64,000 bases of DNA from Chloroflexota bacterium (GCA_029778615.1 JAKOPZ010000274.1:58099-122098); one strand, 5' to 3'. Counted from the first letter of the stretch, positions 17,237-25,979 are shown. Made by a program: numbers and translations. Notes: generated by a model from the letters alone, not told the origin.

Positions 17237-18268
17237 TTATTGTAACTCCGGATTCAATGCCTCATTCAAACCATCGCCTACAAAATTAAAGGCAAAGACG
17301 ACCGCCGCCATGACCGCGAACGGCAAAAAAATCATCCACAACATTTCGGGCCATGTGCGCCAATACCGTCCAATGTTGTCTGCAAGAATGTTGCCCCAAC
17401 TCGGATTCGGCGGCTGCAAGCCGATGCCCAAATATGCAAGAATTCCTTCCGATAACGCAATGCCGCCGAGCCCCATCGAAATCGCGACCAGAATGGGCGC
17501 CAGTGAATTGGGAATGAGATAACGCGTCATGATGCGCCAATTGGAAACGCCGACCGCTTGCGCGCCGATGACAAATTCTTTTTCGCGCAGCGCGAGAATT
17601 TGTCCGCGCACCAAACGCGCCAGCCCCGCCCAACCGAGCACGCTCAACGCAATCATCACCACCAAATAGTCCGCATAGCCGCTGCGTACAAAATCGGTGA
17701 GCCACTGCATATTATTATCTTGCGCCAAAGTACGCAAGCCCGCCACCAGTCCGGGCTTGATAGTAGCCGCGATAAAGAAAATAAACAAGAGGTCCGGAAA
17801 AGCAAACAGAAAATCAATGGTGCGCGAAATTAGCGTATCCACCCAGCCGCCGAAATATCCCGCCGCCGCGCCGAGCACCAATCCCAACGAAAGCGAAATG
17901 GTGGCAACGACCACAATGACAAAGACAACGGAACGCGCACCGAAAATGATGCGCGACAACATATCGCGTCCAATCACATCGGTACCCAGCCAATGTTCCG
18001 CGCTCGGCGGTTTCGCCGACAAGTCCAAATTGGTTTTCGTGTAATCGTACGGGGCGAGCTGTCCCGCAAAAATCGCGGTGAACAACAACAGCACAATGAC
18101 CATCAACCCGAGCAGCGCGGGTTTGTTGCGCGCAAAACGCCGCCACGTTTCGTACCACGCGGGACGCGGTTTCGTTTCTGGATGAATTTTTGCCAGAGGC
18201 AAATTTACAGTCGTTGCAGCCACAACCAAACCGACGACAGACAGAGGACGACCGACGAGCGAAATCAC
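17237..18268 (-). CDS. Peptide ABC transporter permease, OppC/DppC type (set 2)
   Basis: This 343-residue permease has LGTDVIGRDMLSRIIFGARS in the periplasmic segment and the EAA-like loop IGAQAVGVSNWRIMTRYLIP near residue 235. The GTG start has GGA eight bases upstream. The first 25 or so residues (GRPLSVVGLVVAATTVNLP) are encoded by a GACGACAGACAGAGGACG-type word array and are unlike other OppC N-termini. The core begins at about residue 32 (ETKPRPAWYETWRRFARNKP). It pairs with the permease at 18308-19264. Confidence 0.9.
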   Translation of the reverse strand: MISLVGRPLSVVGLVVAATTVNLPLAKIHPETKPRPAWYETWRRFARNKPALLGLMVIVLLLFTAIFAGQLAPYDYTKTNLDLSAKPPSAEHWLGTDVIGRDMLSRIIFGARSVVFVIVVVATISLSLGLVLGAAAGYFGGWVDTLISRTIDFLFAFPDLLFIFFIAATIKPGLVAGLRTLAQDNNMQWLTDFVRSGYADYLVVMIALSVLGWAGLARLVRGQILALREKEFVIGAQAVGVSNWRIMTRYLIPNSLAPILVAISMGLGGIALSEGILAYLGIGLQPPNPSWGNILADNIGRYWRTWPEMLWMIFLPFAVMAAVVFAFNFVGDGLNEALNPELQ

Positions 18269-18306
18269 TTTTGATTCCGACGTTCGTCATCCGTCATTCG
18301 TCATTC
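18229..18306. repeat. Word array spanning the 5' end of the set 2 OppC gene
   Basis: Two word types abut: CCGACGACAGACAGAGGACG plus ACCGACGAGCG (about 18231-18262), then CGTTCGTCATCCGTCATTCG and TCATTC (18281-18306). The first lies inside the coding region and supplies the annotated N-terminus; the second fills the gap to the set 2 OppB gene. The GTCATTCG words recur at 22468-22500 and 48630-48655. Confidence 0.55.
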
Positions 18307-18307
18307 C

Positions 18308-19264
18308 TTACTGATAGCGTATGCGCGGGTCAACGAACGCGTACAAAATATCAATCAACAAATTTATCAAAACGTACACCGTTGCCGCAATCAGCGTGAA
18401 TGCCATAATGATATAGTACTCGCGCGAAGTAAGCGCGTCGAACGCGAGACTGCCCACGCCGGGAATGCCATAAAATTGTTCGACGATGAACGAACCCGCA
18501 AACAGTCCCGCAATCGTGAAACCAATAATCGTCACAAGCGGGATAAGCGCGTTCCGCAGCGCGTGGCGTCCAACGACCATCCACTCTTTCAAACCTTTCG
18601 CGCGCGCGGTGCGAATAAAATCCGACGTCATTACTTCAATCATCGCCGCGCGCGTTTGGCGCGTAAACACCGCGAGCACGCCGAGTCCGAGAATGAACGC
18701 AGGCAAAATGACTTCGGGCGCAAACATTCCTTTCCAACCGCCGACGGGCAGAAAAGGTCCGATAGAAAATGTGCCGAACTCGTGCTTGCGCGCCATCGCA
18801 AACGTGAGCACGGGTTGCAATCCAATCACCGGCAGCGAAATGCCGAGAATGACGAGCGCGCGGATAAAAACGTCGAACCACGATTTGCGTTTCAGCGCGG
18901 AAAAAATCCCCAGCGCGATGCCCAGGGGCAAACTCCACGCCAGCGCCACCAAATTGAGTTGAAAAGTTACGGGGAAACGTTTTGCCAAAAGGTCACTGAC
19001 GCTTTGACCGGGAAATTTGACAACCGAATAGCCAAAGTTTCCGCGCAGCGCGTTCGAGACGTAATTCAGATATTGGATGACGAACGGTTGGTCAAAGCCG
19101 TACTCTTTGCGGACTTGGTCCACAATTTCGGGGCGCGTGTGCAAGCCCATCAAAACTTGTACGGGGTCGCCGGGTCCATAGATGCCCAGCGCAAACGTCA
19201 CGAGCGAGATGAGAATCAACAGCACCGGCAGCCAGAGGAGGCGGCGGACGACATAAGCAGCCAT
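18308..19264 (-). CDS. Peptide ABC transporter permease, OppB/DppB type (set 2)
   Basis: This 318-residue permease begins MAAYVVRRLLWLPVLLILIS. It has FALGIYGPGDPVQVLMG in the first periplasmic loop, the EAA loop RTARAKGLKEWMVVGRHALR near residue 215, and the C-terminal helix LLIDILYAFVDPRIRYQ typical of OppB/DppB. The length is normal. The ribosome-binding site is weak. It lies downstream of binding protein 2 after a hairpin. Confidence 0.93.
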   Translation of the reverse strand: MAAYVVRRLLWLPVLLILISLVTFALGIYGPGDPVQVLMGLHTRPEIVDQVRKEYGFDQPFVIQYLNYVSNALRGNFGYSVVKFPGQSVSDLLAKRFPVTFQLNLVALAWSLPLGIALGIFSALKRKSWFDVFIRALVILGISLPVIGLQPVLTFAMARKHEFGTFSIGPFLPVGGWKGMFAPEVILPAFILGLGVLAVFTRQTRAAMIEVMTSDFIRTARAKGLKEWMVVGRHALRNALIPLVTIIGFTIAGLFAGSFIVEQFYGIPGVGSLAFDALTSREYYIIMAFTLIAATVYVLINLLIDILYAFVDPRIRYQ

Positions 19265-19304
19265 CGAATCGAAAACGGACCGGACGCACCCGCTCGCGCA
19301 AGAG

Positions 19305-19338
19305 ACACGCGGACGTAACAGCTGTTGCGTCCGCGTGT
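19305..19338 (-). terminator. Hairpin between oppA2 and oppB2
   Basis: An 11-bp stem (19305-19315 with 19328-19338, ACACGCGGACG arm) with a nearly self-complementary loop follows the binding-protein stop. No T-run follows on the minus strand. It is more likely an mRNA-stabilising or attenuating hairpin than a full terminator. Confidence 0.55.
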
Positions 19339-19354
19339 GAGTGCGCCGGGTTAC

Positions 19355-21127
19355 TTATTTTTCTAACGTGATGTACTTGAGCCGTTCAATGACGAGCGGC
19401 GGATAAAACGCGCCTTTAACGTATGGCTTGGTGAGCCAGTAATCGCGTCCGTACGTCAGCGGAAGCACAGGCGCATCTTGCAGAATTTTTTCTTCGGCTT
19501 GTTGATAATATTCGATGCGCTTTTCGAGCGACGGTTCCACGCTTGCTTCGTCAATCAACTTGTTCACTTCGGGATTGTCATAGCCACTCCAATTGCTCGG
19601 GCTGCCGCCGCGGAACAAGAGACCGATAAAGTTATGCGGGTCTACATAGTCCGCGCTCCAACCAATGTCGAACATTTGGAAATCCACATCGGTGCCGTTG
19701 ATTTGCGAAAGGTAGGTTGCCCAATCCGTCTGTTCGATGGAAATGTTCGCGCCCAAATTTTCCTTGAGCATTTCCGCAATCGCCTGCGTGTCCGAACCGG
19801 CTGCGCCACCGCCGCCAACGGTACTCCACACAATATCGGGTAAACCGCTCGCGTATTTCGATTCGGCAAGCAATTTTTTCGCGCCTTCCGGGTCGTACTT
19901 GATGCCTTGCAAGTTCGGATTAAAGCCGGGGAATTTGTCCGGCAAAATTCCGGTTGCCGGTGCGACCATATCTTTGTACACGACTTTGGCAATTTTTGCC
20001 GTGTCAATGGACATGGCAAATGCCATACGAACTTTCGGGTCGTCGAACGGCGCTTTGCGTGTGTTGAACACAAGGAAACCGGTTGAGAGCTGCGGTTCCA
20101 CGTCGAGTTCTTTGTTCAACGGATTCGACGTATCGCTCACGCGTTCAATGTCCGCAATCGAAACGCGCACCGCATCCAAATCGCCGTTCTCGTAACGCGT
20201 CATGCCGGAACCGCCGCCGAGAATCATTTCCACGCGGTCAACGGAAGGTTTCACGTCGCCATAATAATCGTTGTTCTTTTCCAGAACAATCAATTGCCCC
20301 TGGTCCCACTGTACCAATTTGTATGGACCGGTGCCGTTCGGTTTGAGATACCACGGTTGTTCGCCCGACTCGACGTTGAATTTATCTACAACGTACGCGG
20401 TGGGATGCGCGAGTTCGGCGAGAAAATACGAAATCGGTTGTTTGATGTCAATCTGAATCGTGTAATTGTCAATGACTTTTATGCCGCTGATTGTTTTTGC
20501 CTGTCCCGTATATTTTTCATTGAAACCGACAATGTCGCCGAGGTACAATGGCGAAACAGTGGAACGCGTTTTCGGGTCTGCCGCGCGTTCGAGTGAATAT
20601 TGAACATCTTGCGCGGTGACAGGACGACCATCATGGAACTTGGCGTTCTGACGAATTGTGAACGTGTACGTTTTGCCGTCGTTGCTCACATCCCATTTTT
20701 CCGCGAGGTCGGGAACAATTTTCAAATCTTTGTTGAAACTGACAAGCCCGCTGTAGATTTCGACAATATACGTTGCCGATTCCACGTCGCTCGTCAAGGC
20801 GGGGTCGAGCGTTGGCGGGTCGCCGCCCAAGCCGCTGCCGCCGGGGAGACGAAGCGTGTTGCCCGTCGGCGCGGTGCTGTTTTGATTTTGCGAAGGATTC
20901 TGATTTTGAGTTGGGTTCTGGTTCTGACCTTGATTCTGATTTTGGACGGCAGTCGGCTGTTGTGACGGATTGTTTTGTGAAACATTGGAAGGCGCTCCAA
21001 ACAATCCCTGACACATGCTGCCCGGTTGCGGACAATAGACCACCGCGCCGATGCCCACGCACACCAGCCCCACCAGTGCGACGAGCAATACAATGACGAT
21101 TGCGATTAGACCACGATTCTCAGACAT
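19355..21127 (-). CDS. Peptide ABC transporter substrate-binding protein, family 5 (set 2)
   Basis: This 590-residue protein has an N-terminal membrane anchor (residues 7-31). It has no clear lipobox, so it may be a signal-anchor protein. Residues 48-88 form a strongly Gln/Asn-rich linker (repeated NQNQ, QNQNP). The SBP_bac_5 domain follows, with TYTFTIRQNAKFHDGRPVTA and VSPLYLGDIVGFN. Role: capture of peptides or similar solutes for OppBC set 2. The Q/N linker replaces the Pro/Thr linker of binding protein 1. Confidence 0.92.
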   Translation of the reverse strand: MSENRGLIAIVIVLLVALVGLVCVGIGAVVYCPQPGSMCQGLFGAPSNVSQNNPSQQPTAVQNQNQGQNQNPTQNQNPSQNQNSTAPTGNTLRLPGGSGLGGDPPTLDPALTSDVESATYIVEIYSGLVSFNKDLKIVPDLAEKWDVSNDGKTYTFTIRQNAKFHDGRPVTAQDVQYSLERAADPKTRSTVSPLYLGDIVGFNEKYTGQAKTISGIKVIDNYTIQIDIKQPISYFLAELAHPTAYVVDKFNVESGEQPWYLKPNGTGPYKLVQWDQGQLIVLEKNNDYYGDVKPSVDRVEMILGGGSGMTRYENGDLDAVRVSIADIERVSDTSNPLNKELDVEPQLSTGFLVFNTRKAPFDDPKVRMAFAMSIDTAKIAKVVYKDMVAPATGILPDKFPGFNPNLQGIKYDPEGAKKLLAESKYASGLPDIVWSTVGGGGAAGSDTQAIAEMLKENLGANISIEQTDWATYLSQINGTDVDFQMFDIGWSADYVDPHNFIGLLFRGGSPSNWSGYDNPEVNKLIDEASVEPSLEKRIEYYQQAEEKILQDAPVLPLTYGRDYWLTKPYVKGAFYPPLVIERLKYITLEK

Positions 21128-21220
21128 TCCAGCGTACTCCCTTGTGCTTGCGGCGTCTCGACTCTTGTTCGGAAAACATCTGTTTCCTAAAATTTATTTC
21201 CGGCTCGAAAAAGTTGGCGA

Positions 21221-21249
21221 ATCCTATCATAACGGATAGGGCGTGTCAA
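21221..21249 (-). promoter_or_regulatory. Promoter of the set 2 opp operon with overlapping palindrome
   Basis: On the minus strand: -35 TTGACA (21244-21249, perfect), 17-base spacer, -10 TAGGAT (21221-21226). A palindrome CCTATC-N6-GATAGG (21223-21228 and 21235-21240) overlaps the -10 and spacer, a good position for a repressor operator. The transcription start is predicted near 21214, about 87 bases before the oppA2 ATG. Confidence 0.75.
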
Positions 21250-21378
21250 GAAGCCGCGCGCGATGTTCAATTTTGATATATCAATCTACGCGTGACAATT
21301 TAGATAAGGATTAAAGGCGAATTAGGTTATGCGTCACTTGGGGTTCATCATCCGTTCATCGCCCGATGGAAATCTCAA

Positions 21379-21431
21379 GCCCTCTGCAGCTTGCGCCCCC
21401 GCAACCTGTAACCTGCTACTTGCTGCCTGCA
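21379..21431. repeat. GCAACCTG/GCTACTTGC word array
   Basis: A run of words such as GCAACCTGTAACCTGCTACT and TGCTGCCTGCAAC. Its right end overlaps the last codons of the glycosyltransferase-like gene (VAGSK at its C-terminus). The rest of the 288-base gap up to oppA2 holds only the promoter. Confidence 0.45.
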
Positions 21432-22993
21432 ACTTTTATTACGTGCCACACCTCCGATTGGATGTCTGTTCTTTGGGGGTCATAGCGCCACACCAATTCG
21501 TAGCGCACGCCGTCCACTTGCCCTGAGACTTGGTTCTCCAACAGCGCGCGCGGCACAAACTGCGCCGCCGCGTCGTAAGATGCCTCCTGCGTCACAATCC
21601 AATTCACGCGGTTTGCCAGCAGCGCGTCGCGCGGCGTACTCCACTTGTCCAATTCCACCGACGACACAAATTGCCGCACATCTTTGCCGCTGCGATAAAT
21701 CGCCACCGGTGCGTCCGTCAACACCACCTCGCCGGGCTGCACCTGCGCGTACAAAAAATTTCCAATCTGCCATTCTTGGTCAATGCCCCACCGCCGGATT
21801 TGCAATTCCGGAATGTCGTTTTGAAAACGAACGAAAGTGATTGCAACCAAAACGAGCGCGACAATGAGATTGATGATTTTTGATTTCTGATTTCTCATTG
21901 GACTCGACGTTCTGACCATCCGACTATCCGACAACACAACAACCCACGCGCTCACCAACACCGCGACCAACGGCAAATCAATCACCAAATAACGTTCGGT
22001 CAAAATTGGCACAAGCCCGCGCGCATAACCGATAATCAAAAATAACGAATGTCCCGCGAGCAATGTTGTAACAAGCCAGATATTTTTTCGCCGCACGCCG
22101 GCGAAACTCCTCCCCGCGTGCGGAATGAGCATGGCGCCCAACACCCCCCCCCACAGCGCGGGCAGCACAAACGGCGAAAGCCGATTCAAGTACTCGGCAA
22201 ACACAAACGCGGGATTCGACGACGCGTTATTCAGCACGAGCCAATCATGTAAATTATTTTCGGCGTACTGCTGATACCAATGCAAAAAATTCCCCGTCTT
22301 GTAAAACGACCACGCCGACCAGCCACTCAACGCAATTCCAACGCCGCCGATAATGATTGTCGCTTCCGCATATCGTTTTTGAATCGCAAGCCAAATAACA
22401 ATGAGCAGCGGGTATATGCTCAAGTCCGTGCGCGTGAGGGGCAGGGCGAGCGAGAGCAAGAACAATGCGACGAATGACGAATGAATGACGTTTGACGTTT
22501 CACGTTTCGCGTGTGATGTGTCACGATTTATCACAACAAGCGTAACCAGTAACACCAACACGCCCGCAAACACTTCGGTCACATTCATGCCGCTGAACGC
22601 GATGTGCCACGTCATGAACGCCAACACTGCCCCCGCTGTAAACGCGGCGAAATAATTTTGATACAGTTTCCACGCGAGATACGCGCACAACGCGCACGCG
22701 AACGCACCGAGCAGCGTATTCATCCAATGCAGCGGCTCAATATCTTGGCGTCCCGTGAGGAGCAACGGAATGAGCGAAACGTAATGATACAGCGGCGACC
22801 AAACCGTTGCCAATCCTTTGTAATCGGAATACACGCCGCCGTGCAAGAGCGTCAAACGCGTAATCAACCAATGATGGTACGAGTCGCCCCAAAAATCGGT
22901 GAGCCATGTATTTGTCCACGCGCGCGCGACAAGTGCCAACACGAAAACGCCCGCGCACAGCGCGAGCGTTTGGATTTTGTTTACTTGATTTTC
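21416..22993 (-). CDS. GT-C-like membrane glycosyltransferase (ArnT/PMT superfamily)
   Basis: 525 residues from a TTG at 22991-22993 that overlaps the end of the upstream binding-protein gene by 13 bases. The frame is open further upstream, but that stretch is coding in the other frame. About ten membrane helices are predicted. The first periplasmic loop contains WLTDFWGDSYHHW, an acidic residue pattern like the catalytic loop of GT-C enzymes. A periplasmic C-terminal domain follows (about residues 430-525). It would transfer a sugar from a lipid-phosphate donor. Two hydrophilic loops (NRDTSHAKRETSNVIH and SSPMRNQKSKI) are encoded by word-array repeats, so they look like in-frame insertions. 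A run of nine C (22144-22152) may also vary. Confidence 0.7.
   Translation of the reverse strand, partial: ENQVNKIQTLALCAGVFVLALVARAWTNTWLTDFWGDSYHHWLITRLTLLHGGVYSDYKGLATVWSPLYHYVSLIPLLLTGRQDIEPLHWMNTLLGAFACALCAYLAWKLYQNYFAAFTAGAVLAFMTWHIAFSGMNVTEVFAGVLVLLVTLVVINRDTSHAKRETSNVIHSSFVALFLLSLALPLTRTDLSIYPLLIVIWLAIQKRYAEATIIIGGVGIALSGWSAWSFYKTGNFLHWYQQYAENNLHDWLVLNNASSNPAFVFAEYLNRLSPFVLPALWGGVLGAMLIPHAGRSFAGVRRKNIWLVTTLLAGHSLFLIIGYARGLVPILTERYLVIDLPLVAVLVSAWVVVLSDSRMVRTSSPMRNQKSKIINLIVALVLVAITFVRFQNDIPELQIRRWGIDQEWQIGNFLYAQVQPGEVVLTDAPVAIYRSGKDVRQFVSSVELDKWSTPRDALLANRVNWIVTQEASYDAAAQFVPRALLENQVSGQVDGVRYELVWRYDPQRTDIQSEVWHVIKVAGSK
21869..21900. repeat. GATTT word array inside the glycosyltransferase gene
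   Basis: The words (GATGATTTTTGATTTCTGAT, then TTCTCATTGG) encode the loop SSPMRNQKSKIIN between two predicted helices. It is the same word family as at 16958-17009. Confidence 0.5.
22468..22530. repeat. GACGAATGA / GACGTTTCACG word array inside the glycosyltransferase gene
   Basis: The run includes GACGAATGACGAATGAATGA and then GTTTGACGTTTCACGTTTCG. It encodes the loop RDTSHAKRETSNVIHSS between two hydrophobic helices without breaking the reading frame. Related words occur at 18281-18306 and 48630-48655. Confidence 0.55.
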
Positions 22994-24642
22994 CAATTCT
23001 CTATCCGTTCGTACCCTTCCATCACCGCATATGTGCGCTCCACACGCGGACGCGTGAGCGACGCGCGCTGACTCCACAACAGCGGAATAATCACCGCGTC
23101 TTGTTCCACCAAAATTTTTTCCGCGCGCGAGTACAGCAAGCGGCGTTTCAACACATCCGTTTCGCGCGCCGCGTCTGTCACCAATTGGTCGAATTGCGGC
23201 GATGACCATTTTGTAAAATTGTATGGCGAACCCGCATGCCACGCGTCATACAAAAAATTGTGCGCGTCGGGATACGAACCGCAATAGCCCATCCGAAACA
23301 GCGGATACGGGTCCGTGTCCAATTTTTCGAGATACGTATTAAAGTCCGTATCTTCGACGGTAATGGACGCCGCAAGCGTAGCGCGCCAATTTTGAATCGC
23401 CGCGACGGCAGCATCCAAAAATTGTTGATTCGTGTTGGTGCCAAAAACCAACGCGGGCAAACGTGCGCCCGTCAGCCGCGCCTGGTCGAGCGTGGTTTTG
23501 GCGAGCGGCGCGTTGAAATCAATTCCGATGTCCGCGTTCGCGTCCGGCGCCGCATTCACCTGCGGGGGGGTGAACCACCGCGCAGGTTCGCCCAAATCAA
23601 ACACCTGCGAAACCACATCCGTCCGATTCAAGGCGAGCGCGAATGCTTGCCGCAGCTGTACATTGTCGAACGGCGGCTTGCTGGTATCGAAACCGATGTA
23701 GGTGGTGCAGAGACCGGGCAGTAATTTCAAATCGTGCGCGAGCGCGGGGTCGGCGCGCACGCGTTGAAAATTTTCGCCTTCGATGCTGTCATACGGGTCG
23801 GTGGTATCCAGTTCGCCGCGCAAGTACGCATCGAGCGCGGACGCCACATCGGGCAAGAGGCGAAAACGCAAGCGGTCAATCTGCACATTGTCAGCATCGT
23901 AATAATGCGGATTTTTTTCCAAAAGCAAAAAGCGAAACGGCTCGCGGTCAATCAGCACGTACGGACCGCTCGTCCACGTCTCGCCAATGTCCGTCCAATT
24001 CACGCCCAGCTCTTGAATGTTTTCGCGCGGCACCACGCGTCCGAGCCACGCGCCCACAATTGTCGGAAACGCCGAAGTGGGCTGCACCAATTGAAACTGC
24101 ACCGTGAATTCATCCGTTGCGCGCACGCCCAATTGATTTTGCAAACGCGCCATTTCTTCCGGCGAAGTGCGCGGGTCGGCAGTTACAAACGGGTCCGCAT
24201 TCCGGAGTAACGGCGCAAAACGCGCGGCATAGCCCGACGCGGTGCGCGGGTCGAACAAACGCCGCACGCTGTACACTACATCGTCCGCGTTGATTGGGCG
24301 CAGCCGTTCCACATCGCCCGTGTCCGCGTTGTATTTCACCCAGTACACATCTTGGCGCAAACGAAATTCCCACACGAGTCCGTCGGCAGAGACAAGCCAT
24401 TCGCGCGCGAGCCCGGGTTGCGGCGAACCATCACTTTCATTCAACTGAATCAAGTTGGCAAAAAGGAGTTGGTCAATCTGAATCGTGGGCGGGTCGGTGG
24501 CGAGCAAGGGGTCAAGTGTTGCCGGTTCCGCGCCGAGGTTGAGTGCGAGTTCCGTATTAGGGGTCGCCGCATTTTGGCGGCAGTTGACGAGGAAAATACA
24601 AACAAGGCAGACGAAGAGAAAAATTCGAGCGCGCGCAATCAC
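22981..24642 (-). CDS. Peptide ABC transporter substrate-binding lipoprotein, family 5 (third copy)
   Basis: 553 residues from a GTG at 24640-24642 that gives a clean lipoprotein signal peptide (MIARARIFLFVCLVCIFLVNC, lipobox cysteine at 21). The SBP_bac_5 domain follows directly without a long linker (LALNLGAEPATLDPLLATDP, GLVWEFRLRQDVYWVKYNAD). A TATAAT sits 7 bases before the GTG, so the mRNA may be leaderless and the longer ATG frame upstream is unlikely. No permease gene is directly adjacent; it probably serves one of the two OppBC pores to its left. Confidence 0.88.
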   Translation of the reverse strand: MIARARIFLFVCLVCIFLVNCRQNAATPNTELALNLGAEPATLDPLLATDPPTIQIDQLLFANLIQLNESDGSPQPGLAREWLVSADGLVWEFRLRQDVYWVKYNADTGDVERLRPINADDVVYSVRRLFDPRTASGYAARFAPLLRNADPFVTADPRTSPEEMARLQNQLGVRATDEFTVQFQLVQPTSAFPTIVGAWLGRVVPRENIQELGVNWTDIGETWTSGPYVLIDREPFRFLLLEKNPHYYDADNVQIDRLRFRLLPDVASALDAYLRGELDTTDPYDSIEGENFQRVRADPALAHDLKLLPGLCTTYIGFDTSKPPFDNVQLRQAFALALNRTDVVSQVFDLGEPARWFTPPQVNAAPDANADIGIDFNAPLAKTTLDQARLTGARLPALVFGTNTNQQFLDAAVAAIQNWRATLAASITVEDTDFNTYLEKLDTDPYPLFRMGYCGSYPDAHNFLYDAWHAGSPYNFTKWSSPQFDQLVTDAARETDVLKRRLLYSRAEKILVEQDAVIIPLLWSQRASLTRPRVERTYAVMEGYERIENWKIK

Positions 24643-24648
24643 GGCACG

Positions 24649-24676
24649 ATTATAGAAGCAAAGCGCCAAAAGTGAA
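24649..24676 (-). promoter_or_regulatory. Promoter at the third binding-protein gene, probably leaderless
   Basis: On the minus strand: -35 TTCACT (24671-24676), 16-base spacer, -10 TATAAT (24649-24654). Seven bases from the -10 edge is 24642, exactly the first base of the chosen GTG. Confidence 0.6.
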
Positions 24677-24701
24677 TAATTCCCTCCGTTGTCCAAATCA
24701 T

Positions 24702-25388
24702 TTACTGCTTTTTGTTTTCTGCCCGCGCAAATTCGCGCTCCAAAAATTCCTGTCGCGTAATCTCCATCCGCACACCTTCAAATTCGCCGACTTCAGGCGT
24801 AAAGCGCGGACCGGTTTCGGTGGCGCGAAAACCGACGGCAGCAAACGAATGCTGTGCGCGCACATTTTCCGCGAACGTGTACAGATAAATCAAGTTTAGC
24901 GACGAAGTGGTAAAGAGATGATGCAGCAGCGTGCTCGTTGCATCGCGTCCGTAGCCGCGATTTTGATACGCGCGTTCGCCAATCACTACGCCCATTTCTG
25001 CATCGCGGCGATTCCAATCAATCCCAAAAATGCCGATGCGCCCGATGAGTTCTAACGTATCGCGCGCAAACAACAAAAACATGCGCCGATTCGTCGGACC
25101 GTACAAACGCTCACTCCGCACATGGTCACGAAATTCGCTTTCGGTCAATTCGGTGCGCATGCCGCCGCTCTGCTGTAACAGTTCTTGATCGCGGCTCCAT
25201 GCGTACAGCCGCGCGATTTCTGCATCGCTCATGCGCTCTTCAAAGCGCCGCAAAAAAGTTTTTTCGCCGTAGATAATCGCCATGCGTTGCAAGACCTGAT
25301 AGATTTTGTCGCGTTCGATTTTTGTCAAGCCATCGCGCAGCACAATGTGTCCGTGCTGGATGATGGGAATGGTTTTGCAACCTGTCAC
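24702..25388 (-). CDS. GNAT family N-acetyltransferase (RimJ/RimL type)
   Basis: 228 residues from a GTG at 25386-25388 that overlaps the stop of the upstream Nudix gene (GTGA), so translation is coupled. Residues about 55-215 form the GNAT fold: IGRIGIFGIDWNRRDAEMGV (beta 4 region), the acetyl-CoA loop IGERAYQNRGYGRDATSTLL with Q/R-x-x-G-Y-G, and LYTFAENVRAQHSFAAVGF near the end. It transfers acetyl from acetyl-CoA to an amine; the substrate (protein N-terminus, antibiotic or metabolite) is unknown. The N-terminal 50 residues are not recognised. Confidence 0.82.
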   Translation of the reverse strand: MTGCKTIPIIQHGHIVLRDGLTKIERDKIYQVLQRMAIIYGEKTFLRRFEERMSDAEIARLYAWSRDQELLQQSGGMRTELTESEFRDHVRSERLYGPTNRRMFLLFARDTLELIGRIGIFGIDWNRRDAEMGVVIGERAYQNRGYGRDATSTLLHHLFTTSSLNLIYLYTFAENVRAQHSFAAVGFRATETGPRFTPEVGEFEGVRMEITRQEFLEREFARAENKKQ

Positions 25389-25915
25389 GTCGCTCTAATT
25401 TTTTCGCGCGTCAATAACAACCCCACAATCGTCTTGGCGTCTGCAATTTCGCCGGTCGCAATGCGCGCAATCGCGTCGTCGAGTGACAGTGTGACGAGTT
25501 CGATGTCTTCATCGCTTTCCAATGCTTGCGCGCCTTGCGTCAAGTCGCGCGCGATATACAAAAACATTTCTTCGGTGAGAACGCCGGGGCTGGGGAAAAA
25601 GCGTATCAGAAAATCCAAACGTCCCGCCGTCAAGCCCGTCTCTTCCGCCAATTCGCGCGGCGCGCCCGCTTCGGGCATTTCGTTGGCTTCCAACGTGCCT
25701 GCCGGAATTTCCAACATGACGCGCCCCGTTGCCGCGCGCCATTGTTTCACAAGTGTGACGCTTCCATCATCGTGCAAGGGAATCATTGCCACCGCGCCGT
25801 GATGTTCAGCAATTTCGCGCAGGGTCACAGCTCCATTTTTGACACGCACCGTGTCCAGACGCAAATTCAACACGCGTCCGCGATACACATATTCGCTTTG
25901 GATTAATTCTTCCAT
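25385..25915 (-). CDS. Nudix hydrolase, ADP-ribose pyrophosphatase-like
   Basis: 176 residues from the ATG at 25913-25915, which has GGAG five bases upstream; an earlier in-frame start adds 17 unlikely residues. The Nudix box is complete: G-x5-E-x7-REL-AEE-TGL (about residues 83-105). The preceding GRVMLEIPAGTLEA is typical of the ADP-ribose/NudF subfamily, as is a Pro about 15 residues after the box. It cleaves nucleoside diphosphate-sugar bonds, probably ADP-ribose. It is paired in an overlapping operon with a GNAT protein. Confidence 0.88.
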   Translation of the reverse strand: MEELIQSEYVYRGRVLNLRLDTVRVKNGAVTLREIAEHHGAVAMIPLHDDGSVTLVKQWRAATGRVMLEIPAGTLEANEMPEAGAPRELAEETGLTAGRLDFLIRFFPSPGVLTEEMFLYIARDLTQGAQALESDEDIELVTLSLDDAIARIATGEIADAKTIVGLLLTREKIRAT

Positions 25916-25979
25916 CTCGGCTCCAAAAAAAGTGATTCGAGTGACGAATTCATTCATCACGCGCAAGACATGGTAACCT

